Assembly (NCBI GenBank): GCA_905372865.1
Contig: CAJPQT010000006.1
Location: 34,555-98,554 of the forward strand
DNA length: 64,000 nt
Reading direction: 5' to 3'
Source of the DNA: an uncultured Centipeda sp.
Lineage (GTDB): Bacteria > Bacillota > Negativicutes > Selenomonadales > Selenomonadaceae
This document shows, piece by piece, positions 53,596 through 63,484 of the stretch (positions within the stretch are counted from its first letter, which is position 1; every line of letters begins with the position of its first letter). Both the position numbers and the translations under genes were made by a program. The notes under the pieces are model-generated. The model searched no databases. It was given only the letters and a program-made list of their open reading frames with translations, and was not told the origin of the DNA.

Positions 53596-55268
53596 CGATG
53601 GACAGACTTGAGGATCTCCGCGATGAGATCTTTGCGGCGCTTGCACGTGGGGATGAAACGGGGGCACGCAAGGGAATCAAACGGCTGCGCAGACGTGAGC
53701 CCATTGAGGCAGCGGGGCTTTTGACCGCACTTCACATCGAGGCGGGACGTGTGCGTGAGGCTCTTGCGGCATGGCGCGAATGCGCAAAATACGTGCCCCG
53801 TGATCCCTATACCATCTTTCTGCGTGCGCGCATTCACCTTCTGGCGGGCGAGCGCTCTGCCGCTCTGGATTTGCTCACGCCGCTCCTCGATGCGGAGATG
53901 TCGCCTGCGATTGCCGAGAAGGTATACAATCTTGCGGGGCAGTGTGCACGATTCCTCGGACGAGCCGCAGATGCAGTGCGTTTCTACGAGCGGGCGCGCG
54001 ATGCTGCGCCAGATCTCGCACTGCGTGCGCTCAACGCGAGCAATGTGCTCTTTAACCGCCACTATCTGCCGTCCACATGTGCAGAGGACAAGAGGGCGGC
54101 AGAGGAATATGGTGCGCTCTTTTCGGATGTGCGCCCATTTGACCATGGTGCGCACCGCAGAGGAAAGCGGCTGCGGATTGGGTATCTCTCGCCCGATGTC
54201 AGAGAGCACGTGGTGCTCTCCTTTTCGTATGCGCTGATGACGGCACTCGATTCGGCTCGTTTTGAGGTGACGGTTTATGCGCTGAATCCAGAGGATGCCT
54301 ATACCGAAAATGTGAAGCGATCTGTCGATCACTTCTGCAATCTTTCCCGCGTCTCGACGGAGGAAGCCGCGCACACGATCTTTCGAGACGGCATGGATAT
54401 CCTCGTCGATCTCGCAGGGCATACGGCGGGCAGGACGCTGCCGATTCTCGCCTATCGTCCTGCACCGGTGCAGATCTCAGGGATCGGCTACTTTGCCTCG
54501 ACAGGGCTGCGGGCGGTGGATTATTTCCTTGCGGATCCCATTCTTGCGGCAGGGGATGCGGAGCATGGATTTACGGAAGAACTGCTCGTTCTGCCCCAGA
54601 CACATTTCTGCTGGCAGCCGCTGTACACGGGTCCTGTTCCCGAACATCTGACGGCTGCGGGGCGGCCCCTTGTTTTCGGCAGCTTTAACAACTTTACCAA
54701 GCTGAGCGATGAGGTCCTTGCCGCATGGGCAGAGATCCTGCACCGCGTGCCGGAGAGCCGTCTCTTTCTAAAGACGGATGTCTTTTCCTATGCGGATGCG
54801 CGTGCGGAGGCGATGCACCGCCTTGCGGTGGCTGGGATTCCGCTTGAGCGCGTCGATACGGAGGGCGCGTCACGGGACTATCTCGCCGCGTACAATCACG
54901 TGGATATTGCGCTCGACCCGTTCCCATACCCGGGAGGCGGCACAACCTGCGACGCACTCTATATGGGGGTGCCCGTTGTGACGCTTGCGGGGGAGAGCCT
55001 CGGCAGCCGCTTTGGCGCATCTCTTGTGGAGAACGTCGGAGCGGGGGCACTCGTTGCGCGGACGCTGGAGGAATACGTGGATCGTGCGGTCTCGCTGGCA
55101 ACCGATGCCGACCTGCTCGATGCCCTGCATGCGGGGCTGCGGCAGATGATGGAGAACTCGCCCGTGATGAATGCCGCAGGCTATGGAGCAGCCGTTGGAG
55201 CGGCATACGAGCAGGTCTGGGCAGTGTATGAGCATGAAAAATTCCCGATGAAATCAGGTTGGTCCTAG
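53592..55268 (+). CDS. TPR plus GT41 (SPINDLY/OGT-like) glycosyltransferase, copy 1
   Basis: 558 aa. Residues 1-160 are TPR-like helices. The GT41 catalytic part starts at R-I-G-Y-L-S-P-D with a following His (DVREHVV) in the place of the OGT catalytic His. Then come VDLAGHTAGRTL, RPAPVQISGIGYFASTG, FGSFNNFTK and D-P-F-P-Y-P-G-G-G-T-T-C-D-A-L-Y-M-G-V-P. All key family motifs are present, so it looks active. Such enzymes add GlcNAc or related sugars to Ser/Thr of cytoplasmic proteins; flagellin is the obvious neighbour. Confidence 0.9.
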   Translation: MTMDRLEDLRDEIFAALARGDETGARKGIKRLRRREPIEAAGLLTALHIEAGRVREALAAWRECAKYVPRDPYTIFLRARIHLLAGERSAALDLLTPLLDAEMSPAIAEKVYNLAGQCARFLGRAADAVRFYERARDAAPDLALRALNASNVLFNRHYLPSTCAEDKRAAEEYGALFSDVRPFDHGAHRRGKRLRIGYLSPDVREHVVLSFSYALMTALDSARFEVTVYALNPEDAYTENVKRSVDHFCNLSRVSTEEAAHTIFRDGMDILVDLAGHTAGRTLPILAYRPAPVQISGIGYFASTGLRAVDYFLADPILAAGDAEHGFTEELLVLPQTHFCWQPLYTGPVPEHLTAAGRPLVFGSFNNFTKLSDEVLAAWAEILHRVPESRLFLKTDVFSYADARAEAMHRLAVAGIPLERVDTEGASRDYLAAYNHVDIALDPFPYPGGGTTCDALYMGVPVVTLAGESLGSRFGASLVENVGAGALVARTLEEYVDRAVSLATDADLLDALHAGLRQMMENSPVMNAAGYGAAVGAAYEQVWAVYEHEKFPMKSGWS

Positions 55269-55451
55269 GGAATCTCAGTGCTTACTAAAGTGTCGCTCCA
55301 TTCATGACGATAGTATGGGTGTGTTTGTACGCACAGATGATATATCCGGTTTTTGGCATCATAAGTGAAGAAATGAAGCCCTCTTGTCTCGTGAGAGGTT
55401 TTGGAGTAGGCGTATGTGGCGCGCGATTTATGCTTGTGAAGAGGAGAGACG

Positions 55452-58178
55452 ATGAAGAGAAAAAAGATGAAACACCAACGTCCTGCAAAGCAGAAGCCGC
55501 ATGATCGAAAAATTCGGATCGGCTATCTCTCCTCAGATTTTGGAGAAGGCCCCACACGGGATTTGCTGCCCATGTTCTTCACGGTGTATGACAAGCTGCG
55601 CTTTGAAGTCTTTGCCTACCATACGGGAACGGGGGGAGACATCGATCTCTTTGCAAAGGAAATCCTGTTGCGGGAGGTTGGTGATGTTGCACCCGAAGAT
55701 GCGGCACAGATCATCCGTAGGGATAAGATTAATCTGCTTGTGGATCTCTCGCTCAAGACACCGGATAAGCAGAGCCGTGCCATTATGGAGTTGCGTCCTG
55801 CTCCGCATATTGTCTCCTTTGCAGACAACTGCCCGCAGGAGCTTGCGATAGGGCTGCCAAAGGTTGATGGAATGGAATTTCTTCCCTACTGCTATACGCC
55901 GTTTGATCCAGTCACCTCCTATACCTATCGCACGCCCTTGCTTGATGCGGGAGTGCCGACAATCGGCGTGAGCGGAATGCTGCGTGAGGATGGGGCGAAG
56001 GCACTTCTGCAGATACTTATGGAGCTTCTTTTACGGATGCATTCAGTTCGTCTGATTCTCCCCGCAATGATTGCCGAAGATTTTTTGGAGGAGGATCTTG
56101 CACGTATTGTGTCGATGGGGACGACGGAGTCTTCACTCGACCTTGTGGATGAAATTCCTTATGATGAGATAGACCTGTTGATTGGCTTTCATATCGACTT
56201 CGTGGATGTCTGTCGTACGGCAGAGTACAGTGTCCCGCTTCTTGCAGCAGAATCTCTTGTCGATGATCACTATGCAAAGATGCTGATGGCGCGATTGGGG
56301 ATGCCCGCTGTGCACCGCATCGAGGATGTGGCTGTACAGGTATACGAACTCTGTCTCGACGTTTCACGCCTTTCGGAACTGCATGAACTTCTGCACTGGC
56401 ACCTTGTTGATACATTTGACACAGCTGCAACTATGTTTTCCGTGGAGAGAGCCTATGATCGCGTTCTTGCACAGGGAACGGAGCAGACAGCAGAGAAGCT
56501 TGCTGCACAGCTGTCTCATGCCTCTGACGTACAGGAATGGGACGCAGTCCTTCACACCGCACATATACTGGACGGTCTTGATCTGCTTCATTTGGAGCTG
56601 CGCATGAGCCTTGCTTGGGCGTATTTCTTCCTCGATAACTTGACATTAGCCGGACGATGGGCTCTGGCTGCCGAGGGGGTTCCGCAAGAGCGCGAGGGTG
56701 CACGGCTCTACCTCTCATTTGTCAGTGCTATGCCACCCGGGACAAGTATGGAGATCTATGAGCGGGCGCAGCGTGGGCTCGCGTTGATCGAAAACGGACT
56801 TCCTGTGGTGGCAGACGTTCATGCTGCCTTGCTCAAGATGTGTGCGGATCATGGTACATACGTCTGTGGTTCTGAAATCGCATCCGCGTATGCGATGGCG
56901 TATTCTAAGAAGACGCCAGATGTCTATATGCGGTGCTGCTACTATGGTGCAGGTCTTTTTAAGCTCAATGCAGTGAATGTCTCCGCACGCGAAGTCTATC
57001 AAAAGAGTCTGCATTATGGGGAGCTTTTTGCGCATGTGAGACCCTATTCACACGAGGGGCGGCGGAGGAAAGAGAAGCTGCGCATCGGTTATATCTCCGG
57101 AGATTTCCGCATGCATGTCATGCAGTATTTCATTTGGCCGTTCTTTGCGGGATTCGACAGCAGTCAGTTCGAGGTCTATGTCTATAATCTTGGCAAACAC
57201 GATCAATATTCTGCGTTTTTTCAGCAGCTCGTTACGAAGTGGCGTGATCTTTCGGACCACGCACGCGATATGGAGCGCATTGCACAGGAGATCTATGCGG
57301 ATGAGGTCGATATTCTCTTCGATCTCGCGGGGCATACAATGGACTCCGGTCTTGCCGCACTCGCATGGAAGCCGGCGCCCGTTCAGATCTCGGGTCTCGG
57401 CTATATGGCGACGACGGGGCTGTCTACAGTAGACTATTTCATAACAGATCATTACTGTGATCCGGAGGGCAGCGGCAGCGAAAATGTATACGTTGAAAAA
57501 TTACTGCGTTTAACAAGTCAATTCTGCTATAATGGATATGTGAGTCTGCCTGTCTCAGAGAGGCCCCCTGCACATACAAAGGGGTATATTCAGTTTGCAT
57601 CGTTCAATCAATACCGCAAATTACAAGACCCCATGCTTGCTGCATGGTTGGAGATTATGGAACGCGTCCCAAATTCTCGCCTTTTGCTGAAGAATTCTGC
57701 CTACGGGGATCGTGGGGTTACAGCGGCGGCCCATGCGCGTCTGCGGCGGCTAGGCTTTGATATGAGCCGTGTTATGTTTGAACCTGCGACGAAGGACTAT
57801 ATGCTGCGCTATCTCGATGTGGATATTGCGCTTGACACCTTTCCGTGGACGGGTGGCGGGACGAGCTGCGATGCCCTCTACATGGGTGTTCCCGTTGTGT
57901 CGTACTATACGGATCGTCATAGTACACGCTTTACGTATAGTCTGCTTGCCAATATGGGACTTGCGGAGCTTGCTTCAGACAGGCTGGAGGATTATGTTGA
58001 GACTGCGGTGGCACTTGCGGGAGATATTGATCTGCTCGATGCCCTGCACAGGGAGCTGCGCCCTCGGATGAAGGCCTCACCTGTGATGGATCAGGAGCGC
58101 TATATTCGTGAGATGGAGGAATGCTATCGTGCGATCTGGGCAGAGTGGGAGGCACGGCAAGGATCCGTTTGCATGTGA
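55452..58178 (+). CDS. Double GT41 protein: decayed N-terminal copy plus intact C-terminal copy
   Basis: 908 aa. Residues ~20-340 resemble a GT41 catalytic region (R-I-G-Y-L-S-S-D-F; VDLSLKT; LRPAPHIVSF). The His after the first motif is lost (DFGEGPTRD), GHT is replaced by LKT, and the sugar-nucleotide loop is unrecognisable. A helical TPR-like linker follows. From about residue 540 a complete GT41 domain has R-I-G-Y-I-S-G-D-F-R-M-H, FDLAGHTMDSGL, F-A-S-F-N-Q-Y-R-K and D-T-F-P-W-T-G-G-G-T-S-C-D-A-L-Y-M-G. The start ATG lies in GAAGAGGAGAGACG context. It has its own 183-bp upstream gap with no clear promoter. Confidence 0.85.
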   Translation: MKRKKMKHQRPAKQKPHDRKIRIGYLSSDFGEGPTRDLLPMFFTVYDKLRFEVFAYHTGTGGDIDLFAKEILLREVGDVAPEDAAQIIRRDKINLLVDLSLKTPDKQSRAIMELRPAPHIVSFADNCPQELAIGLPKVDGMEFLPYCYTPFDPVTSYTYRTPLLDAGVPTIGVSGMLREDGAKALLQILMELLLRMHSVRLILPAMIAEDFLEEDLARIVSMGTTESSLDLVDEIPYDEIDLLIGFHIDFVDVCRTAEYSVPLLAAESLVDDHYAKMLMARLGMPAVHRIEDVAVQVYELCLDVSRLSELHELLHWHLVDTFDTAATMFSVERAYDRVLAQGTEQTAEKLAAQLSHASDVQEWDAVLHTAHILDGLDLLHLELRMSLAWAYFFLDNLTLAGRWALAAEGVPQEREGARLYLSFVSAMPPGTSMEIYERAQRGLALIENGLPVVADVHAALLKMCADHGTYVCGSEIASAYAMAYSKKTPDVYMRCCYYGAGLFKLNAVNVSAREVYQKSLHYGELFAHVRPYSHEGRRRKEKLRIGYISGDFRMHVMQYFIWPFFAGFDSSQFEVYVYNLGKHDQYSAFFQQLVTKWRDLSDHARDMERIAQEIYADEVDILFDLAGHTMDSGLAALAWKPAPVQISGLGYMATTGLSTVDYFITDHYCDPEGSGSENVYVEKLLRLTSQFCYNGYVSLPVSERPPAHTKGYIQFASFNQYRKLQDPMLAAWLEIMERVPNSRLLLKNSAYGDRGVTAAAHARLRRLGFDMSRVMFEPATKDYMLRYLDVDIALDTFPWTGGGTSCDALYMGVPVVSYYTDRHSTRFTYSLLANMGLAELASDRLEDYVETAVALAGDIDLLDALHRELRPRMKASPVMDQERYIREMEECYRAIWAEWEARQGSVCM

Positions 58179-59622
58179 ATTTGAGCGTGTGAAGAGAACG
58201 GTCAAGGCGGGACGGTTAGAGGAGGCTTTTCAGCTTCTGCAGGAAATGGAGCAGAAATCTTTGTTTCCTATGGATCGACGCTGTGAACTGTATGAGCTCA
58301 TGGGGCAGCTACTCTACTGGCTTGCCGATCTGAGAGAAGCATTGCCGTATCTGCGCAAGGCATGGGAATACCCGCGTGCAGATCATTCGGCACGGCTGGC
58401 GGCATTGAGCAATTATCTCATGTACCTCCACTATGTCGAGGGGGTGACGGCTGAGGAAATGCGTGCGGTACATGCGGCGTATGCGGACGTGCTTGGAGCG
58501 TTGCCGCAGTTCTCCCACAGGAAGAGGAAGCGGGAAAAACTCAGGATTGGCTACCTCTCGCCGAATCTCACGGATCATATTGTGCTGAACTTTGCGATAC
58601 AGCTCTTCTCGGCCTATGATCGTACGCGTTTTGAGGTATGTCTCTACGATGTTGGCGGACAGCATTCGGAGGTGACGGACTGGGTGGCCGGGATGGCGGA
58701 TCGCTATGCCGATCTGTCGAAATATACGCCGCAAAAAGCGGCAGAGCGTATCTATGCGGATGCGGCGGATATCCTCTTTGATCTTGCGGGGCATTCGGCA
58801 GGCGGCAAGACGCTGCCGATTGCGGCATATAAGCCGGCACCTGTGCAGATCTCGGGCATTGGGTACTTCGATACGACAGGGCTGCCTGCGATGGACTACG
58901 TTCTCGGTGATCCCTTTGTCGATCCGCCGGAGATGGACAGGTTGTTTGTGGAACGCATCCTTCGTCTGCCGCAGACGCATCTCTGCTTCACGCCGTCGGA
59001 ACGTTTTCAGCCGTATGAGAATCTGAAGCGCACGCCGCACGATCCGATCGTATTCGGGAGTTTTAACAACTTTGCGAAGATCACGGATGAGATGCTGGTA
59101 CTTTGGGGAGAGATTCTGCGGGCCGTACCAGCCGCACGGCTTCTGCTCAAGAATGTTCATCCACGCAAAGATGCATTGGAGCGGATGCGGCAGCGTGCGA
59201 AACGCGCGGGAATCGACTTTGCACGCCTCGAACTGCGCCCCGGTTCAAAGGATTATCTGCCTGACTATCTGGATGTGGATATTATCCTCGATACCTTCCC
59301 ATATCAGGGGGGCGGTACTACATGCGAGGCGCTCTTTATGGGACTGCCCGTTGTAACGCTCGCGGGCAGGCGGCATGGGGCACGCTTTGGGGTAAGCCTC
59401 CTCTGCAATGTGGGGCTCGGAGAACTCGTGGCAGAGAGCACCGAGGCATACGTGGAACGAGCGGTGGGGCTTGCCTCTGATCCGGAGCTGCTGGCGGCGC
59501 TGCATGCGGCGATTCCGCGCATGATGCGGGCATCCCCGCTGATGGATGGGCAGGGCTATGTTCGCGCGATGGAGGCGGCATATGAGATGATCTGGGAGCG
59601 ATACCTCAATGAAGAAGCGTAA
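58129..59622 (+). CDS. GT41 (SPINDLY/OGT-like) glycosyltransferase, copy 3
   Basis: 497 aa. A short TPR-like N-terminus (residues ~15-125) and a complete GT41 domain: R-I-G-Y-L-S-P-N-L-T-D-H, FDLAGHSAGGKTL, KPAPVQISGIGYFDTTG, FGSFNNFAK, D-T-F-P-Y-Q-G-G-G-T-T-C-E-A-L-F-M-G. I chose the GTG at 58129 because GGAGGA lies 8 nt upstream; a GTG at 58108 is the alternative. It overlaps the previous gene by 50 bp, implying coupling. The end overlaps the TPR gene by 14 bp. Confidence 0.87.
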   Translation: MRSGQSGRHGKDPFACEFERVKRTVKAGRLEEAFQLLQEMEQKSLFPMDRRCELYELMGQLLYWLADLREALPYLRKAWEYPRADHSARLAALSNYLMYLHYVEGVTAEEMRAVHAAYADVLGALPQFSHRKRKREKLRIGYLSPNLTDHIVLNFAIQLFSAYDRTRFEVCLYDVGGQHSEVTDWVAGMADRYADLSKYTPQKAAERIYADAADILFDLAGHSAGGKTLPIAAYKPAPVQISGIGYFDTTGLPAMDYVLGDPFVDPPEMDRLFVERILRLPQTHLCFTPSERFQPYENLKRTPHDPIVFGSFNNFAKITDEMLVLWGEILRAVPAARLLLKNVHPRKDALERMRQRAKRAGIDFARLELRPGSKDYLPDYLDVDIILDTFPYQGGGTTCEALFMGLPVVTLAGRRHGARFGVSLLCNVGLGELVAESTEAYVERAVGLASDPELLAALHAAIPRMMRASPLMDGQGYVRAMEAAYEMIWERYLNEEA

Positions 59623-60478
59623 GAAAAGCCGCGCCGAGCGCGCGCGCAGAAAGCGCGTACGGCGGGAAGAGAAACGACATGCGAAAGGGACGATGACAAT
59701 GGCAGAGAAGAAGATTGTAACGGTTGAGCAGATTCGTAAGCACATGGAGAAGAAGGAGTACGCAGGGGTCATCAATGCCTTTGCCGATATGCTCGCGCAG
59801 GGAAATCCCCCTGAGGAGTGCTTCGGGGATCTTGCGCGTGCTTATTTTGAGCTCGGAGATTATACGCGCGCGGCGAGCTGGGTGACAAATACACTCGCAA
59901 AGGATCCGGCGAATGTGGAGGTGCGCATCCTCTTGGCGCGCATCTGTCAGCGTGAGAAGCGTTCCGATGATGCCCTGAAGCTCTACGAGAACGTCCTCCG
60001 TGCACATAGCAATGCTCTTTCCGATGAGCAGCGCAAGGAGATCAGCCGCCTTGCAGGTCTTGATGCACGCCTTGCTCCGGATAAGACGCGTGCCGCGTAT
60101 CCGCACCTCGCCGCACTCTTGGGCCTTGCGTCGGCACCCGTGCAGGAGCCGGCTGCTTCCACAGCTCCTGCTGCACAGTCTGTCCATGCGGCTGTGGATG
60201 CCGAGAAACAGGCTGAGGAGATTCTCGCACAGGCCATCCGTCCCGTGGAAAAGGTGGCGGCACTCAATGCCTTTGCGGGTGCGTCATATGCTGCAAATGA
60301 TTATGCGAGTGCAAAGGTGCTCCTTATGGCGGCGCTGCGCCTTGATCCCGGGTGTGACATGACACTGAAGAATGCGGCGCTCCTCCTGCATGATATGGGG
60401 GACGCGGATAAGGCACTCCAGATGGCCGCAAAGATGCGGCAGACGGACTTTCTCCTGCTGCGAGCCCTAAAGTCGTGA
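59609..60478 (+). CDS. TPR-repeat protein with basic N-terminus
   Basis: 289 aa. Residues 2-26 are almost all Lys/Arg. TPR-like helix pairs follow at about 60-150 (FGDLARAYFELGDYTRAASW; ILLARICQREKRSDDALKLY), an Ala/Pro-rich linker, and another TPR-like unit near the end (KVLLMAALRLDPGCDMTLKNAA). No catalytic domain. It may be a scaffold or adaptor for the GT41 enzymes, which themselves use TPRs to choose substrates. Alternative starts are ATGs at 59693 and 59699; the one at 59609 overlaps copy 3 and has GGGAG upstream. Confidence 0.75.
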   Translation: MKKRKKSRAERARRKRVRREEKRHAKGTMTMAEKKIVTVEQIRKHMEKKEYAGVINAFADMLAQGNPPEECFGDLARAYFELGDYTRAASWVTNTLAKDPANVEVRILLARICQREKRSDDALKLYENVLRAHSNALSDEQRKEISRLAGLDARLAPDKTRAAYPHLAALLGLASAPVQEPAASTAPAAQSVHAAVDAEKQAEEILAQAIRPVEKVAALNAFAGASYAANDYASAKVLLMAALRLDPGCDMTLKNAALLLHDMGDADKALQMAAKMRQTDFLLLRALKS

Positions 60479-60671
60479 AGAGCCTCAGCACTACTTGAAA
60501 GGTTATGGAAAGAGTCATAGATAGTAGTTTTGACGGAAGCAAGTTATGATATTGGGGTATGAGGGCATAAAGAGCGGCGTGTCTGCAATGATACTGTCTC
60601 GCATACCATGAGACTCAACCGCATTGGATGGCTTCCAATCTGCAATGAAATTAAGAAGGTCGTGTTTACAT

Positions 60672-62381
60672 ATGCAGCGACGATTCCTTCATATCATTCT
60701 GGCAGCAACGGAGGATGGACGTTATTTAGCGGAATCGGCAGAGGCGGCTATCGCTTCATCCCGTGCCTGCGGTGTTGAGACCTGCCCTACCGTTGTTGCG
60801 CCTGCATCAGTCGAATCGACGGTTCGAGAGGCGCTTGCTGCTTGGCCGGAGATACGGATTCTGTTGATAGACACCGATTCTTTGGCCCGTCTCTATAACA
60901 GCGGTGCAGAGGCCTCGGACAGCGAAGTGATTTTATTTCTGCGGGAAGGCGTTCTCTTTCATGAGGCTGCTCTGCGCACGCTGCTCGAGAGTCTTGCGCT
61001 CGATGCCTCCATCGGTGCTGTTGGGCCGTTTACCGATCGTACGGTCTACTCATGGCAGAATCTAAACGGCGCACATATGCAGGAAGGCGGCGGTGAAGAT
61101 CCATCGACATGGCTGGGCAGACGCATCACAGGCCCAACGGACAGCATCTTTCTTGAAAATGTTGCGCTGCTCATGCGGCGCCGTGTTTTTGAGCAGGTGG
61201 GGATGTTTTCGGCGGATTTTATGGGGGTGGGCGGAGAGGATATCGATCTCTCGTTTCGGCTGAAATGTGTAGGCTATCATCTCCTGCGCACCCCCGTCTA
61301 TGTACCCCATGCAGGGGCGGAACTCTACGATCTGTTCGCGACGGAACGCACCAGCCCGCGTGGACTGCTGCTGAATCGTTGGGGGCTTGATGTCGGCGTT
61401 CCGGAAAAGCTATGGATGGATGCCCTTATGGCGATCGATTGGCAGCAGGGCGTATCGCTCGTCCGTGCAACCTGCCGCAGTGCGATGTTGTCGGCACCGC
61501 TCGTCAGCATCATGATTCCGACGTACAATCGGCCGCAGTACTTTCGTGAAACGCTTGAAAGTGCTCTGTCACAGACCTATCCGAACATCGAGGTCATAGT
61601 CTGCGACAACTCGACAGATAATCGTACAGAGGAATTGATGCGCACATATCAGGGGGATATGCGCGTGCGTTACCTACGGAATAAAGACGCCAAGACAAAG
61701 GCAGAGAACTTTATGCCGTTTGAGCATCTGGCACAGGGTGAGTTTCTGCAGTGGTGCATGGACGATGATATTCTTCTGCCGGATAAAATTACGCAGATGG
61801 TCGATGCGTTTCTCTCTGAGCCGACAGCCGCTCTTGTCACATCCGTGCGTGGGATTATTGATGGGAACGGAGCATTTCTTGGAATGTGGAAGAATGCCCC
61901 TCCCATCCATGGGGTATATGGATGTTTTAGTGGTACGGCAATTGGTCGAGCGGTACTTGTGGAGCTCAGCAGCTTTTTGGGAGAACCGTCTGCCGTACTC
62001 TTTCGGCGGCGCGATCTGACGCACCACTATTGGCGAGCCGAATCGCGCGGGTATCAGACGATCTCGGACTGCGTCATGTGGCTGGAGCTCCTCGAAAAGG
62101 GCGATGCGGTCATTTTCAGCAGACCGCTCAGCCTCTTCCGGCAACATGACGGACAGGAGGGGCAGCAGCCGGATACGATTGTCCTCAGCCGCATTGAATG
62201 GCGGCGCCTGATTGAGGAGTACTGGCGCAAGCGTGTATTTTTGACGAAAGAAGCGGACTATCGGGCGGCGCTGCGCAAATTGGAAGAGGAGCGCACGGAG
62301 ATCGCCCTAATGCTCCCTCGTGTATCTCCCGCACTGCGCAAGGAATATGAGGCGGCACGGCAGACATTCACGTCGTCATGA
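60672..62381 (+). CDS. Double GT2-type glycosyltransferase
   Basis: 569 aa. The N-terminal half resembles the later part of a GT2 domain (LLMRRRVFEQVGMFSADF, then GGEDIDLSFRL), with an unusual start (FLHIILAATEDGRY). A complete GT2 domain starts at V278 (V-S-I-M-I-P-T-Y-N-R-P, CDNSTDNRTEE, metal site WCMDDDIL). I chose the ATG at 60672 with AAGAAGG upstream. An upstream TTG at 60624 is in frame but has no ribosome site. It overlaps the next gene by 4 bp. Confidence 0.8.
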   Translation: MQRRFLHIILAATEDGRYLAESAEAAIASSRACGVETCPTVVAPASVESTVREALAAWPEIRILLIDTDSLARLYNSGAEASDSEVILFLREGVLFHEAALRTLLESLALDASIGAVGPFTDRTVYSWQNLNGAHMQEGGGEDPSTWLGRRITGPTDSIFLENVALLMRRRVFEQVGMFSADFMGVGGEDIDLSFRLKCVGYHLLRTPVYVPHAGAELYDLFATERTSPRGLLLNRWGLDVGVPEKLWMDALMAIDWQQGVSLVRATCRSAMLSAPLVSIMIPTYNRPQYFRETLESALSQTYPNIEVIVCDNSTDNRTEELMRTYQGDMRVRYLRNKDAKTKAENFMPFEHLAQGEFLQWCMDDDILLPDKITQMVDAFLSEPTAALVTSVRGIIDGNGAFLGMWKNAPPIHGVYGCFSGTAIGRAVLVELSSFLGEPSAVLFRRRDLTHHYWRAESRGYQTISDCVMWLELLEKGDAVIFSRPLSLFRQHDGQEGQQPDTIVLSRIEWRRLIEEYWRKRVFLTKEADYRAALRKLEEERTEIALMLPRVSPALRKEYEAARQTFTSS

Positions 62382-63421
62382 TGAACCGCGTGGAGGAATG
62401 TGCGCCGGTTCGCCTGGATGCACCGCTTCAGCACCTCTGCGCACGAGGCCTTGTCTCTGTGAGCGGATGCATGCAGCGAGAGGACAAAGCCATCAAGTTG
62501 ACTGAGATCGGTAATTTGCACGACAGCATTATCCTACTAGATCGTGCAGTGATCCGGCCTGCGGCTTGGATGTGTGATCTCATGGCGAAGCATGCGGCAC
62601 GTGGCAATGTCTTGCTCCAGGAGATTGACGATCATCCGCTGATCACGGAGCAGATCAAGGAGGCTGATTACTTTTGCTTTCGTGCCGTTTCTGCCGTGCA
62701 GACCTCGACAAGGTATCTGGCGGACTTCCTGCGGGAGTTCAACCCGCATATCTATCTCTTTGAGAATCAGCTGGCGGAGCTGCCGGAGCGCCGCACGTAT
62801 GATGCGGCGCAGGATTGTGTGACGATCTTCTTTGGCGCGTTGAACCGCCGAGAGGACTGGGAACCGCTGATGCCCACGATCAACGAGATGATTCGGCAGT
62901 ATGGTGACCGACTGCACTTCCGTGTGGTTTCGGATCACAGCTTCTATCAGGCGCTCGAAACGGAGGCGAAGGAGTTTACGGGCGGTGCGCACGATGGATA
63001 TATCGTTGCTCCGTATGAGCAGTATACGGCGGCACTGCACACCTCGGACATTGCGCTTCTGCCGCTCCGCGATACGGAGTTCAACCGTGCCAAATCCGAT
63101 TTGAAGTTCATCGAGTCGGCAGGGCACGGTGCGGCGGTGCTTGCGTCACCGACGGTCTATGAGGCGACGGTGCGCGACGGGGAGACGGGGCTGATCTATC
63201 ACAGCCCCAAGGAGTTCGCCGAGAAGCTGGACCTTCTCATTCAGCGTGCAGATCTGCGTCGTACGCTCGCGGAGAATGCCTACCGCTATGTGGCGGAGTA
63301 TCGCCTGCTCGAGCAGCATTTGGACGACTATATCGCGGCGTATCGTGAACTGTTCGAGCGGTGGGAGGAGCTTGAGCGCGAGCGTCTCCGCCGCGTTGAA
63401 AAATTCTTTCCGCATCTATAA
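62378..63421 (+). CDS. GT4-like glycosyltransferase
   Basis: 347 aa. The C-terminal half has the GT-B donor-lobe pattern: VTIFFGALNRREDW, SDIALLPLRDTEFNRAKSDLKFIE, then A-S-P-T-V-Y-E-A-T-V-R-D-G-E-T-G. The N-terminal half is weakly conserved. The metal-independent retaining GT4 group is the best fit. The ATG at 62378 overlaps the preceding TGA. Last gene of the second glycosyltransferase island. Confidence 0.75.
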   Translation: MMNRVEECAPVRLDAPLQHLCARGLVSVSGCMQREDKAIKLTEIGNLHDSIILLDRAVIRPAAWMCDLMAKHAARGNVLLQEIDDHPLITEQIKEADYFCFRAVSAVQTSTRYLADFLREFNPHIYLFENQLAELPERRTYDAAQDCVTIFFGALNRREDWEPLMPTINEMIRQYGDRLHFRVVSDHSFYQALETEAKEFTGGAHDGYIVAPYEQYTAALHTSDIALLPLRDTEFNRAKSDLKFIESAGHGAAVLASPTVYEATVRDGETGLIYHSPKEFAEKLDLLIQRADLRRTLAENAYRYVAEYRLLEQHLDDYIAAYRELFERWEELERERLRRVEKFFPHL

Positions 63422-63484
63422 CCCATTATGACAAATGTCAACAATCGTGGAACCTTCTTTTTCACACCGTTTCATGTTATCCCA

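Noticed and set aside
55304..55504. 66-codon frame in the gap before the double GT41 gene
   Set aside because: No ribosome site and it runs into the next gene in another frame.
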